Positions 1-7,459 of a DNA stretch of 64,000 nt are shown piece after piece. This stretch comes from an uncultured Clostridium sp. (GTDB lineage: Bacteria; Bacillota; Clostridia; TANB77; CAG-508). The notes under the pieces are model-generated. The model saw nothing but the letters and a program-made list of their open reading frames with translations, had not been told where the DNA came from and ran no database searches. Every line of letters begins with the position of its first letter. Positions within the stretch are counted from its first letter, which is position 1. The stretch lies in contig CABVAF010000001.1 in assembly GCA_902496295.1 (NCBI GenBank), positions 199,036 to 263,035 of the forward strand, read 5' to 3'. Both the position numbers and the translations under genes were made by a program.

Positions 1-50
1 ACACCTCAAATGTTAGGCAAAATATCCAACATTTTTAGGTGTATTTTTTA
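1..50 (+). terminator. Intrinsic terminator of a gene left of the window
   Basis: The arms ACACCT and AGGTGT, plus an inner ATGTT/AACAT pair, form a hairpin followed on the plus strand by a run of T (ATTTTTTA). The T run points to termination of a rightward gene outside the window. The hairpin may also act leftward for the MFS gene that ends at 78, but the bases beyond position 1 are not visible. It resembles the hairpin at 19302-19351. Confidence 0.6.
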
Positions 51-77
51 TGAGTAAATAATCAAATTTATTATATA

Positions 78-1370
78 TTATTCTAATTCAATATCATCTT
101 CACTATATTCCTTTGGTTTTAAACCAACTCTAGTTTTCATATAGTCTAGTGCTAAAGTAAAAAATAATAAGAATGCTAACCCTATAAACAATGTAGCAAA
201 AGCTATAGGTACTCCATCTATTAATACTCCCGCCAAAAATACTAATACAGTTTCTATAATATTTGTAGTAAACTCTGCAGCAAATGAAATTCTTGCTCTT
301 GTTTTTGGTGTTGAAAAATTTTTTGAATACCTTTCAGATAATATAAAATAATTTGACATTGTCATATTTCTTACTGAAAGTAATACCAATATTATTGGCA
401 ATATATATGATGTATTTCCAAATAGCAAAATACCTATTAAAACTACACTTAAAACAAAACTCATAGACAAAAATGAAAATGTTCTATTTCTAAATCTTTT
501 GTGTATTTTATCTTGAAATGTTGAAGATATGCCAGATATAAATGTCAAAACTGCATTTATAATAGAAAACATTTCTGGACTTATTTGTAGCTCTACTAAT
601 ATATTTCCTTTATATGTACTCATTATATTTATTAAGGCATTAAACAATCCCATAAATATAAGTAGTGCCCTTAGTCTCTTTGATTTTATAATATTTTTTA
701 TAGATATTTTAAAATCGGTTTTATATTCTTTTATTTTTTTAGATATTTCATTATGCTCCATTTTGTTTACATATATATCCTTAAAGTTGATTGCAATAAT
801 AGTAGAAATTATTGTAGCAATTAAACAAAATATCATTGGTAAATACTCATTAATAACAAATAAATATCCCGCAGTCAAAGATGCAATTCCATCAACCATA
901 TAGTAACCTGTAGCACCTTTTCCATTAATTTTAGGATATAATCCTTCTCCACCTTTGGTAGCTGTTGAATCATATAATATATTAGTTTCTTGTAAACCTT
1001 TTAAACTATATCCAAAAGCATATACTATATTTGCTACAAAAATACCCCAAAATCCTGGTAAAACGATAAGTAATAATATGTATACTGACATAATTAAATT
1101 ACCTAAAATAAGGCTTTTCTTTCTACCTAAAAAATCTGCACATATTGCAGCAGGCAATTGCATTATAATTATAAATAGCGGATAAAATGCATCTACTTTT
1201 AAAATTTCACCTGCTGTTAATCCTTTAGTCATAGTATAAAATAAATATTGCGTAGAATAGAAAAACAACAGGTCCCAAGAAAACATTTTATATACTGGAA
1301 ATATTTTAGCGTTGCGTTTCTTAGCAGCTATTTCTTCCTTTTTTAATTCGTATTTTGGTATAGTTTTCAT
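78..1370 (-). CDS. Major facilitator superfamily transporter
   Basis: This is a roughly 430-residue polytopic membrane protein with about 12 hydrophobic segments, typical of the MFS. The loop after the second helix reads ADFLGRKKSL, a good match to MFS motif A (G-x-x-x-D-x-x-G-R-K). I place the start at ATG 1370 because GGAG lies six bases upstream of it; the in-frame ATG at 1382 has no ribosome binding site and itself contributes to that GGAG. A strong sigma-A-type promoter lies just upstream. It stands alone as a single-gene unit. Many Clostridial MFS proteins of this kind are annotated as drug or sugar efflux pumps; the substrate cannot be read from the sequence. Confidence 0.85.
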   Translation of the reverse strand: MKTIPKYELKKEEIAAKKRNAKIFPVYKMFSWDLLFFYSTQYLFYTMTKGLTAGEILKVDAFYPLFIIIMQLPAAICADFLGRKKSLILGNLIMSVYILLLIVLPGFWGIFVANIVYAFGYSLKGLQETNILYDSTATKGGEGLYPKINGKGATGYYMVDGIASLTAGYLFVINEYLPMIFCLIATIISTIIAINFKDIYVNKMEHNEISKKIKEYKTDFKISIKNIIKSKRLRALLIFMGLFNALINIMSTYKGNILVELQISPEMFSIINAVLTFISGISSTFQDKIHKRFRNRTFSFLSMSFVLSVVLIGILLFGNTSYILPIILVLLSVRNMTMSNYFILSERYSKNFSTPKTRARISFAAEFTTNIIETVLVFLAGVLIDGVPIAFATLFIGLAFLLFFTLALDYMKTRVGLKPKEYSEDDIELE

Positions 1371-1401
1371 TTGTTTCTCCATTTATCTTTTAATTAACTA
1401 A

Positions 1402-1430
1402 ATTATATAGTTTCAAAATTGCTTTGTCAA
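1402..1430 (-). promoter_or_regulatory. Promoter of the MFS gene
   Basis: On the minus strand a perfect -35 TTGACA (1425-1430) is separated by 17 bases from a perfect -10 TATAAT (1402-1407). The -10 ends about 30 bases upstream of the chosen MFS start codon. Confidence 0.8.
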
Positions 1431-1474
1431 TTAACATATATAAAAAACAGCATATGACAAATAAAATTAATTTT

Positions 1475-2053
1475 TTATATTAATATTGGTTGGATTTGTC
1501 TATTTTCCAAAGCCTCCTCCAAAGTTGGAATAGTATATTTAGCATCAAATACAAGTGATCTTGGTTTGGTAATAGGATTATCTTGCCTAAATGGTACAAA
1601 ATAATAGTGTTTTCTATTTAAAAGTTTACCTATATTCTCAGCACTACCTGATAAACCGTCATTAGTAGATATTGCAATAACTACTGGTTTTTCATTTCTT
1701 AAGTGAGATTTTGTAGCCATTGTAGCAGGAGTGTTTATTATAGAATTTGCAAGTTTAGCAATGGTATTTCCTGAACATGGTTCTATAAGTATAATATCAG
1801 TAAGACCTTTAGGACCAATTGGTTCAGCTCCTTGAATTGTATTTATAATCTTATTTCCTGTAATCTCCTCAATTTCATCTATAAAGTCTTTGGCCTTACC
1901 AAATTTGCTATCTAATTTATATGCATTATATGACATTATTGGAATAATATTTGCACCTTCCTTTTTTATACTTTTAAGTTGTTCTATTGTTGTTTTAAAC
2001 ATACAAAATGATCCCGTAAAAATAAATCCAACATTTTTGTCTTTTAATTTCAA
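1475..2053 (-). CDS. dpaB: Dipicolinate synthase subunit B
   Basis: This 192-residue flavoprotein-fold protein matches the SpoVFB/DpaB family over its whole length: N-terminal VGFIFTGSFCMF, central EPCSGNTIAKLANSI, and a C-terminal VPFRQDNP. With DpaA it makes dipicolinic acid from the lysine-pathway intermediate in the mother cell during sporulation. Translation starts at TTG 2053, nine bases after GGGGG; an ATG six bases further upstream is out of frame and gives only two codons. The usual partner dpaA is not adjacent: the gene upstream is unrelated and different in base composition. A possible sigma-K type promoter is described separately. Confidence 0.85.
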   Translation of the reverse strand: MKLKDKNVGFIFTGSFCMFKTTIEQLKSIKKEGANIIPIMSYNAYKLDSKFGKAKDFIDEIEEITGNKIINTIQGAEPIGPKGLTDIILIEPCSGNTIAKLANSIINTPATMATKSHLRNEKPVVIAISTNDGLSGSAENIGKLLNRKHYYFVPFRQDNPITKPRSLVFDAKYTIPTLEEALENRQIQPILI

Positions 2054-2089
2054 AACATAATTCCCCCTTACATATAATAAATTATATAT

Positions 2090-2118
2090 TATTATATGTA
2101 ATATTTTGTAGAATTGTG
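2090..2118 (-). promoter_or_regulatory. Possible sigma-K-type promoter of dpaB
   Basis: On the minus strand CAC (2116-2118) lies 17 bases before CATATAATA (2090-2098), which fits the sigma-K pattern AC then CATANNNTA. In Bacillus spoVF is sigma-K dependent. The region is so AT-rich that chance is a real alternative. The -10 element also lies in a 30-base near-palindrome (2071-2100) with 10-base perfect arms. Confidence 0.3.
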
Positions 2119-2136
2119 TTGTAAATGCTATAAAAC

Positions 2137-2181
2137 GTCAGCAACCGGCAGTTGCTGACATTCGTCAAATAACTGCCGGTT
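2137..2181 (-). promoter_or_regulatory. Two mutually exclusive hairpins between the GC-rich gene and dpaB
   Basis: An 11-bp perfect stem (AACCGGCAGTT, 2143-2153, with 2171-2181) overlaps an alternative 8-bp perfect stem (GTCAGCAA, 2137-2144, with 2152-2159). The same central bases take part in both. On the minus strand the 8-bp hairpin is followed by GTTTTAT, giving a weak terminator, while the 11-bp stem would form first and block it. It sits just after the stop of the gene ending at 2188. Confidence 0.55.
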
Positions 2182-2187
2182 TACTGA

Positions 2188-2748
2188 TTAAAAGGTTGTT
2201 AACATATTTACCATTGTTGTGACAATTTGGAGTTTTACATTATCGTCACAGTGTTTGGTGTTTGGCCATTTGTCCACCGCATCAAAAAGTTTTGCGATGA
2301 TGAGAAGCTTTTTTGCTGCTGGAGCCAAACTCTTGTCGAATCCAGAAGCCTCGAGATACCTCTCGTAATTCTCTTCAGTGACCGGAAAAACTCGTCCAAA
2401 CATTACTTCCCTGAGTCCATATGGCGTGTACATCGCATGAGCTGCAACCTTTTCGCACCCCACTTCTTGAAGAGCCAGCTGAATGTCGAAAATGATGGAA
2501 TTTTGATACCTGATAGGCCACATTCCTTCCAACATAAACAGCGACGAAGGAAGAAGGCTTTCGTATTCTTCCCTTATCTGCTCCCATGGAATTTCATTCT
2601 TTACAACGCGTGCAAAGTGAAAAAACTTTTCCTTGTCGGAAATCAGCTCCTCAACTACGGAGTTGAGCATGGAATTCCGCAGTTCCTCTTGGGTAGGGTT
2701 TGCTGTGACGTTGCCCTTGCCAATTGCTTCCTGGTTGTTGTTACTCAT
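2188..2748 (-). CDS. Hypothetical protein of foreign base composition
   Basis: This is a 186-residue soluble protein that I do not recognise. There is no signal peptide or membrane segment. It begins with a polar MSNNNQEAIGKG tail, followed by a mostly helical body rich in aromatic residues (MLEGMWPIRY, YTPYGLREVMFGRVFP). I chose ATG 2748 because AAAGG lies at a suitable distance upstream; a longer reading from 2784 has no binding site. The gene is visibly richer in G+C than its neighbours and uses codons such as CTC, GCC and GTC that they avoid, so it was probably acquired by transfer. It has its own TATAAT and a palindrome upstream. Function is unknown. Confidence 0.7.
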   Translation of the reverse strand: MSNNNQEAIGKGNVTANPTQEELRNSMLNSVVEELISDKEKFFHFARVVKNEIPWEQIREEYESLLPSSLFMLEGMWPIRYQNSIIFDIQLALQEVGCEKVAAHAMYTPYGLREVMFGRVFPVTEENYERYLEASGFDKSLAPAAKKLLIIAKLFDAVDKWPNTKHCDDNVKLQIVTTMVNMLTTF

Positions 2749-2778
2749 ATATCTCAAACCTTTCATTAAAATATAACA

Positions 2779-2807
2779 ATGCAAATGCTTGCATCTATAT
2801 AATTATA
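2779..2807 (-). promoter_or_regulatory. -10 element and operator-like palindrome of the GC-rich gene
   Basis: A TATAAT (2802-2807, minus strand) is followed at about the expected transcription start by ATGCAAATGCTTGCAT (2779-2794), with 6-base perfect arms around a 4-base centre. The position suggests a repressor site or a 5' hairpin. A -35 is not clear. Confidence 0.4.
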
Positions 2808-2882
2808 CCATATTTTAATAAATTTTTCCAGTAGTGTCATTCTTCCTCTATATATGAATATTTTGCACACATTAATTTGTTA

Positions 2883-3623
2883 CTATCTGTTATTACTTAT
2901 ATTAATTATATCTTTAACTACTTCACTTGCAATAATTAAACCTGCGACAGAAGGAACAAAAGAAATACTACCAGGAATATGTTTACTTCTTGTATTATCT
3001 ATATTTTCTATAGTATTCATATTCGTATTCTTCTCATTTTTATTTATTTTTAATGGCTCTTCTTTCGAATAAACCACCTTTAATTTTTTTATATTTCTTT
3101 TCTTTAATTCTTTCCTCATCACTTTTGCAAGTGGACATACGCTTGTTTTATATATATCTGATACCTCGAATTTAGTAGGATCTAATTTATTTCCTGTTCC
3201 CATACTCGAAATTATTGGAATACTTAGTCTATCCGCTTCTTCCACCAAAGCTATTTTGGCAGAAACAGTATCTATTGCATCTACAATATACGAAACATCT
3301 TTTGTAAGTTCTATCTTATTGTCTGGCATGTAAAATTGTTTATATGTAACAACATTAGCATCTGGATTTATTTCTAGTATTCGTCCTTTAGAAATTTCAA
3401 CTTTATCTCTTCCAACAGTCTTGGTAGTAGCAATTATTTGTCTATTTATATTTGTTATATCTACTTTATCTTTGTCTACTAAGATAAAATTGCCGATACC
3501 TGCTCTTGCTAATGCTTCTACTACATAAGAGCCAACTCCTCCAATCCCAAAAATTGCTACTTTAGCTTTTTTAAGTTTTTCTATATTTTCTCTTCCAATT
3601 AGTAATTCTGTTCTTGAGAACAT
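2883..3623 (-). CDS. tcdA: tRNA threonylcarbamoyladenosine dehydratase
   Basis: A 246-residue E1-like (ThiF/MoeB fold) protein. The nucleotide loop GIGGVGSYV is at residues 26-34, the NINRQ segment follows around 58, and the C-terminal SFVPSVAGLIIASEVVKDI is characteristic of TcdA (CsdL/YgdL). TcdA uses ATP to cyclise t6A at position 37 of ANN-decoding tRNAs. It is the last gene of the suf operon and its start overlaps the end of mnmA by 25 bases, so the two are probably translationally coupled. In E. coli the orthologue works with the cysteine desulfurase system CsdA/CsdE, which fits its place beside sufS. Start ATG 3623 has GGAGG upstream. Confidence 0.9.
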   Translation of the reverse strand: MFSRTELLIGRENIEKLKKAKVAIFGIGGVGSYVVEALARAGIGNFILVDKDKVDITNINRQIIATTKTVGRDKVEISKGRILEINPDANVVTYKQFYMPDNKIELTKDVSYIVDAIDTVSAKIALVEEADRLSIPIISSMGTGNKLDPTKFEVSDIYKTSVCPLAKVMRKELKKRNIKKLKVVYSKEEPLKINKNEKNTNMNTIENIDNTRSKHIPGSISFVPSVAGLIIASEVVKDIINISNNR

Positions 3624-4660
3624 ATTATTTTTCCTCCACCTAATAAAGTATCTCCTATATAAAATACAGCTGACTGACCCGGTGTTATTGCTCTTTGAGG
3701 TTCTTTAAATGTAACTTTTATATTATTATCATCTTGAATTATTGTAGCTTTTGCAGACTTGCTTGAATAACGCACCTTTACATCTACTTCAATCGCCTTG
3801 TCAATTTTATCTACTAATAATAAATTAATGTTACTTACAGCTATCTCTCTTTTGTATAGTTCTTTTTCTTCGCCTACTATTACTTCATTTTTCTTTTCGT
3901 TAAATCCTAGTACAAATAATGGAACTTTATAAGCTATGCCAAGTCCTTTTCTTTGACCAATAGTATAGTTGTATAATCCATTATGTTTTCCTAAAACTTC
4001 TCCATTAGTTTTTACTATATTACCTCTTTTTGGTTCTATATTAGAATTTTGTTCTAAGAAAAATTTATAATTCCCATCAGGAATAAAGCAAATGTCTTCA
4101 CTATCCGGTTTATTTGCAACTTCTAGTCCAGCTTCTTTAGCAATTTTTCTTATTTCATCTTTATTTTCAAAATCTGCTAAAGGAAAGATAGTATGCTCTA
4201 TAACTTCTTTTTCTATATTCCAAAGTACATATGTTTGGTCTTTGCTTCCAGCATTAGATTTTTTTATTACCCATCTACCATATTCCTCGCTATATTCGCT
4301 TTTTGCATAATGACCTGTTGCAATATAATTACATCCTAACTCTTTTGCTTTTTCATACATATAACCAAACTTAATATATCTATTACACTCAATACAAGGA
4401 TTAGGAGTTTTACAATTAGAATAGCAATTTATAAAATCGTCAATTACATACTTTTTAAATATTTCTCTGCAGCTAAAAGTATAATGAGGTATATTTAACT
4501 CCTCACACACTTTTTTTGCATCTAAAGAAACATTAGAACTATCATTAAACATCTCTAATGTTACTCCTACTACATCATATTCTTGTTTTTTTAAAAGTAA
4601 AGCAGAAACACTACTATCTACTCCACCACTCATTCCTAATAATACTCTTCTATTTTCCAT
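3599..4660 (-). CDS. mnmA: tRNA-specific 2-thiouridylase MnmA
   Basis: This 353-residue protein has the PP-loop SGGVDSS (residues 11-17) of the N-type ATP pyrophosphatases. The two catalytic cysteines of MnmA are present: C92 in CNRYIKF and C191 in DICFIPDG. MnmA adenylates and then thiolates U34 of Lys, Glu and Gln tRNAs, taking sulfur from a cysteine desulfurase. Its place right after sufU makes SufS/SufU the obvious sulfur donor in this organism. Length is normal for the family, and the gene is in operon with sufU upstream and tcdA downstream. Confidence 0.95.
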   Translation of the reverse strand: MENRRVLLGMSGGVDSSVSALLLKKQEYDVVGVTLEMFNDSSNVSLDAKKVCEELNIPHYTFSCREIFKKYVIDDFINCYSNCKTPNPCIECNRYIKFGYMYEKAKELGCNYIATGHYAKSEYSEEYGRWVIKKSNAGSKDQTYVLWNIEKEVIEHTIFPLADFENKDEIRKIAKEAGLEVANKPDSEDICFIPDGNYKFFLEQNSNIEPKRGNIVKTNGEVLGKHNGLYNYTIGQRKGLGIAYKVPLFVLGFNEKKNEVIVGEEKELYKREIAVSNINLLLVDKIDKAIEVDVKVRYSSKSAKATIIQDDNNIKVTFKEPQRAITPGQSAVFYIGDTLLGGGKIICSQEQNY

Positions 4661-4686
4661 ATTTTATTCCTATTAATCAATCTTTT

Positions 4687-5118
4687 TTATCTTTTATTTA
4701 AAATATCTTCTATAGTGTGCCATGCTAAAAGCGCACACTTAACCCTAGCTGGCATATGTGATACATTTCTAAAAGCTATAGCATCTTCTAATTTTTTAAG
4801 CTCATTTTCGTCTGTAATTTCTCTTTTTATCATGCCTATAAAAGTAGAAATAATTTCTTTTGCTTCTTCTATAGTTTTACCTTTTAAAGTATCTATCATT
4901 ATAGAAGTAGAAGCTTGTGAAATTGCACATCCATGTCCTGTAAATGAAATATCTTCTATTATATTTCCATCTAATTTTAATTCTAGTGTAATCTCATCTC
5001 CACAGTTTGGATTATGACCAATTTCACAGAAATCTGGATTTTCTAAATGTTTTTTATTATAAGAATTCATACTATGTTCCATTATTAATTCATTATAAAC
5101 ATTGCTTAAATCGTCCAT
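4687..5118 (-). CDS. sufU: Iron-sulfur assembly / sulfur-transfer protein SufU
   Basis: A 143-residue NifU-N-like protein. Numbered from ATG 5118, the zinc and sulfur ligands C39, D41, C64 and C128 sit in NCGDE, GHGCAIS and ARVKCAL, as in Bacillus SufU (C41, D43, C66, C128). SufU accepts persulfide sulfur from SufS. I prefer ATG 5118 because the protein then begins like other SufU proteins; a GTG at 5148 reads in frame but directly abuts the Shine-Dalgarno sequence. A hairpin lies between the Shine-Dalgarno and ATG 5118. Confidence 0.92.
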   Translation of the reverse strand: MDDLSNVYNELIMEHSMNSYNKKHLENPDFCEIGHNPNCGDEITLELKLDGNIIEDISFTGHGCAISQASTSIMIDTLKGKTIEEAKEIISTFIGMIKREITDENELKKLEDAIAFRNVSHMPARVKCALLAWHTIEDILNKR

Positions 5119-5155
5119 TTTAGTTCTGTATGGAATTAATCCATACACTCCTTTC
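5119..5155 (-). promoter_or_regulatory. sufU translation start with a hairpin between Shine-Dalgarno and ATG
   Basis: On the minus strand AAAGGAG is followed by an inverted repeat with arms TGTATGG and CCATACA around a 7-base loop, then about nine bases to ATG 5118. Unfolded, the spacing is far too long for initiation. With the hairpin formed, the Shine-Dalgarno sequence comes to a normal distance from the start codon. Confidence 0.45.
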
Positions 5156-6373
5156 TTAGTCTTTTATATATTTTTTAAACATCTCATATGCTTTATTCAA
5201 TGCTTTAACTAGTTTATCTACATCTTCTTTATCATTATAAAAGTAAAAACTTGCTCTACATGTAGAATCTATTCCTAAAAATCTTAGTAGTGGTTGAGCA
5301 CAATGATTTCCAGAACGCACACAAACACCTTCTGTATCTAATATGCTTGCAACATCATGTGGATGTACACCTTTTATATTAAATGAAATTACAGAAGAGT
5401 GTTTTTCTGCATTTGGCGTCATATATAATGTAAGATAGTCTAATTTAGATAACTCTTGTCTTGCATATGTTATAACTTCATTTTCTATTTCCTCTATTTT
5501 GTCTAAACCTATAGAATTTATATAATCAATTGCAGCACCAAGTCCAATTACTCCTTCTACATTTGGAGTTCCTGCTTCAAATTTATTTGGAAGAGGTGCA
5601 AATGTAGTTTCTTGTTCATATACATATTCTATCATGTCTCCACCCATTATAAATGGCGTCATACTTTCCAATATTTCTTTTTTGCCATATAAAACACCAA
5701 CCCCCAGTGGTGCTAGCATCTTGTGCCCTGAAAATACTAAAAAGTCTGCATTTAAATCTTGTACATCTATTTTCATATGAGGAATACTTTGTGATGCATC
5801 AACAATAACTATAGCTCCTTTTTTATGTGCATAATCTATAATCTTTTTAACATTATTTATTGTTCCCAAAACATTAGAAACATGTGCTATTCCTACAATT
5901 TTAGTTTTGTCTGTAATCTTTGTTTCAATCTCTTCATCTGTTAACTCAAATTCCTCATTAATATACATATATTTTAATTTGCTACCCGTAACTTTAGCAA
6001 CTTTTTGCCAAGGAACCAAATTTGAATGATGTTCCATAATAGAAATAACAATTTCGTCATCTTTTTTTAGTTTATCTATTCCATATGAATATGCAAGTAA
6101 ATTTAAGCTTTCGGTAGCATTTTTAGAAAATATTATCTCTTCCCTATGTCTAGCATTAATATATTTCGCAATTTTTGTTCTTGTATCCTCGTAAAGATTA
6201 GTTGCTTCAACGCTTAACGAATATGCTCCTCTGTGAGGATTAGCATTATTATTTTTATAAAAATTATCTATAGCATTTATTACTTGAATAGGCTTTTGAG
6301 TTGTAGCCCCACTATCCAAATATGTTATATTGTTATTTTTCAAAATTGGAAAATCATTTTTATAATTATTCAT
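5156..6373 (-). CDS. sufS: Cysteine desulfurase SufS
   Basis: A 405-residue type II cysteine desulfurase that takes sulfur from cysteine as an enzyme-bound persulfide. The PLP lysine is K218 in FSGHKMLAPLG, the cofactor-binding histidine is in MEHHSNLVPW, and the active-site cysteine is C358 in RSGNHCAQP. The short RSGNHC loop is typical of SufS rather than IscS. It is directly followed by sufU, the expected sulfur acceptor, and preceded by sufD. Length and both ends are normal for the family. Confidence 0.96.
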   Translation of the reverse strand: MNNYKNDFPILKNNNITYLDSGATTQKPIQVINAIDNFYKNNNANPHRGAYSLSVEATNLYEDTRTKIAKYINARHREEIIFSKNATESLNLLAYSYGIDKLKKDDEIVISIMEHHSNLVPWQKVAKVTGSKLKYMYINEEFELTDEEIETKITDKTKIVGIAHVSNVLGTINNVKKIIDYAHKKGAIVIVDASQSIPHMKIDVQDLNADFLVFSGHKMLAPLGVGVLYGKKEILESMTPFIMGGDMIEYVYEQETTFAPLPNKFEAGTPNVEGVIGLGAAIDYINSIGLDKIEEIENEVITYARQELSKLDYLTLYMTPNAEKHSSVISFNIKGVHPHDVASILDTEGVCVRSGNHCAQPLLRFLGIDSTCRASFYFYNDKEDVDKLVKALNKAYEMFKKYIKD

Positions 6374-6403
6374 TAATATTCTCCTTTTAATATTATTTAT
6401 ATG

Positions 6404-7459
6404 TTAGTCTAATCTGTTATCCATTTCTTCTAGTATTTCTTCTTTTAAGCCTTCGCTAGTTACATTTTCTATTATTTTATTAAATTTTGCTCTTACAAGT
6501 AATTTCATAGCTTCTTTTAAATTAAATCCTCTACTCATTATATAGAATAGTTCCTTTTCTCCTACCTTCCCTGCTGCACTACTATGATTTCCTTCTACCT
6601 CTTCTTCAGAGCAAAGAAGCATTGGTAAAGCTATAGATTTTGCTGTATCAGACAATAATGTGCAAAATTCATTTTCGCTTCCTGTTGCTTTTTTACAGCC
6701 TTTTTTAAAGTCTATAGTACCTTTAAAATGTTTTTTAGCAGTATCTTTTAATGCGCCTTGAATTTCTATATCTATATTAGACTTCTTGCCTCTTAGTTCT
6801 CCAATATAATTCAAGTCAAAGAATTGATTTTCTTTTCCTAAATAGATACCATTAATTATATTTTCAGAATTATCTCCAAGTAAATTTGAATAGTAATTTG
6901 TTATGCTATTTTTTCCTCCAAAGTCTACAATTGTATAATTTATTTTAGCCCCTTCTTCTAATAAATTATCAAAACTTATAAAATTGTTAGAGATAATATT
7001 CATAAGATTTACTACTACTATATTTATTTTAGAGTTCTTTTTAGCTAGTATTCTTATTATTCCATTGTGATAAGCCATAATATCTTCTACAGTTTTGTAT
7101 TTTATTATAATATTAGATTTAGTGTTTTCATTTGCAATTATTTCTATATTATCTACTAAATTTAAATTTTCTTTATCAAAATTAAAGTTTAATTCTACCT
7201 CTTTGTTTACATTATTCTCTATAACTACTCTAATATTTTTATTTGCTTCTTTTTTTACTTGTTCGTTTAGCTTATCTCCTAACCCATATGTTAAGTTATA
7301 ATCCATATTAGCATCATTAGTAATGTTCCCTATAACTTTTACATTATTAAATTCGCTAATTATACTTGGAATTTCTATATCTTTTAATTTTGCATTATTA
7401 ATATGAAAATTTCTTGAAGTTCTTACAGGTGTTTCATTAACTTTTAATTCTTGTAACAT
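6404..7459 (-). CDS. sufD: Fe-S assembly scaffold subunit SufD
   Basis: A 351-residue SufB/SufD-family protein with a right-handed beta-helix core and the conserved C-terminal block beginning HSSAAGKVGEKELFYIMSRG. It is more divergent and Asn/Lys-rich in its N-terminal half than SufB, as is usual for SufD. With SufB and SufC it forms the SufBC2D scaffold on which clusters are built; SufD is thought to help iron entry. Its ATG overlaps the sufB stop codon (TAATG arrangement), so the two are translationally coupled. Confidence 0.93.
   Translation of the reverse strand: MLQELKVNETPVRTSRNFHINNAKLKDIEIPSIISEFNNVKVIGNITNDANMDYNLTYGLGDKLNEQVKKEANKNIRVVIENNVNKEVELNFNFDKENLNLVDNIEIIANENTKSNIIIKYKTVEDIMAYHNGIIRILAKKNSKINIVVVNLMNIISNNFISFDNLLEEGAKINYTIVDFGGKNSITNYYSNLLGDNSENIINGIYLGKENQFFDLNYIGELRGKKSNIDIEIQGALKDTAKKHFKGTIDFKKGCKKATGSENEFCTLLSDTAKSIALPMLLCSEEEVEGNHSSAAGKVGEKELFYIMSRGFNLKEAMKLLVRAKFNKIIENVTSEGLKEEILEEMDNRLD

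Noticed and set aside
2227..2769. Long open frame on the plus strand opposite the GC-rich gene
   Set aside because: It has no ribosome binding site, and its predicted protein has an odd composition. The minus-strand frame has a binding site, a TATAAT and protein-like composition.
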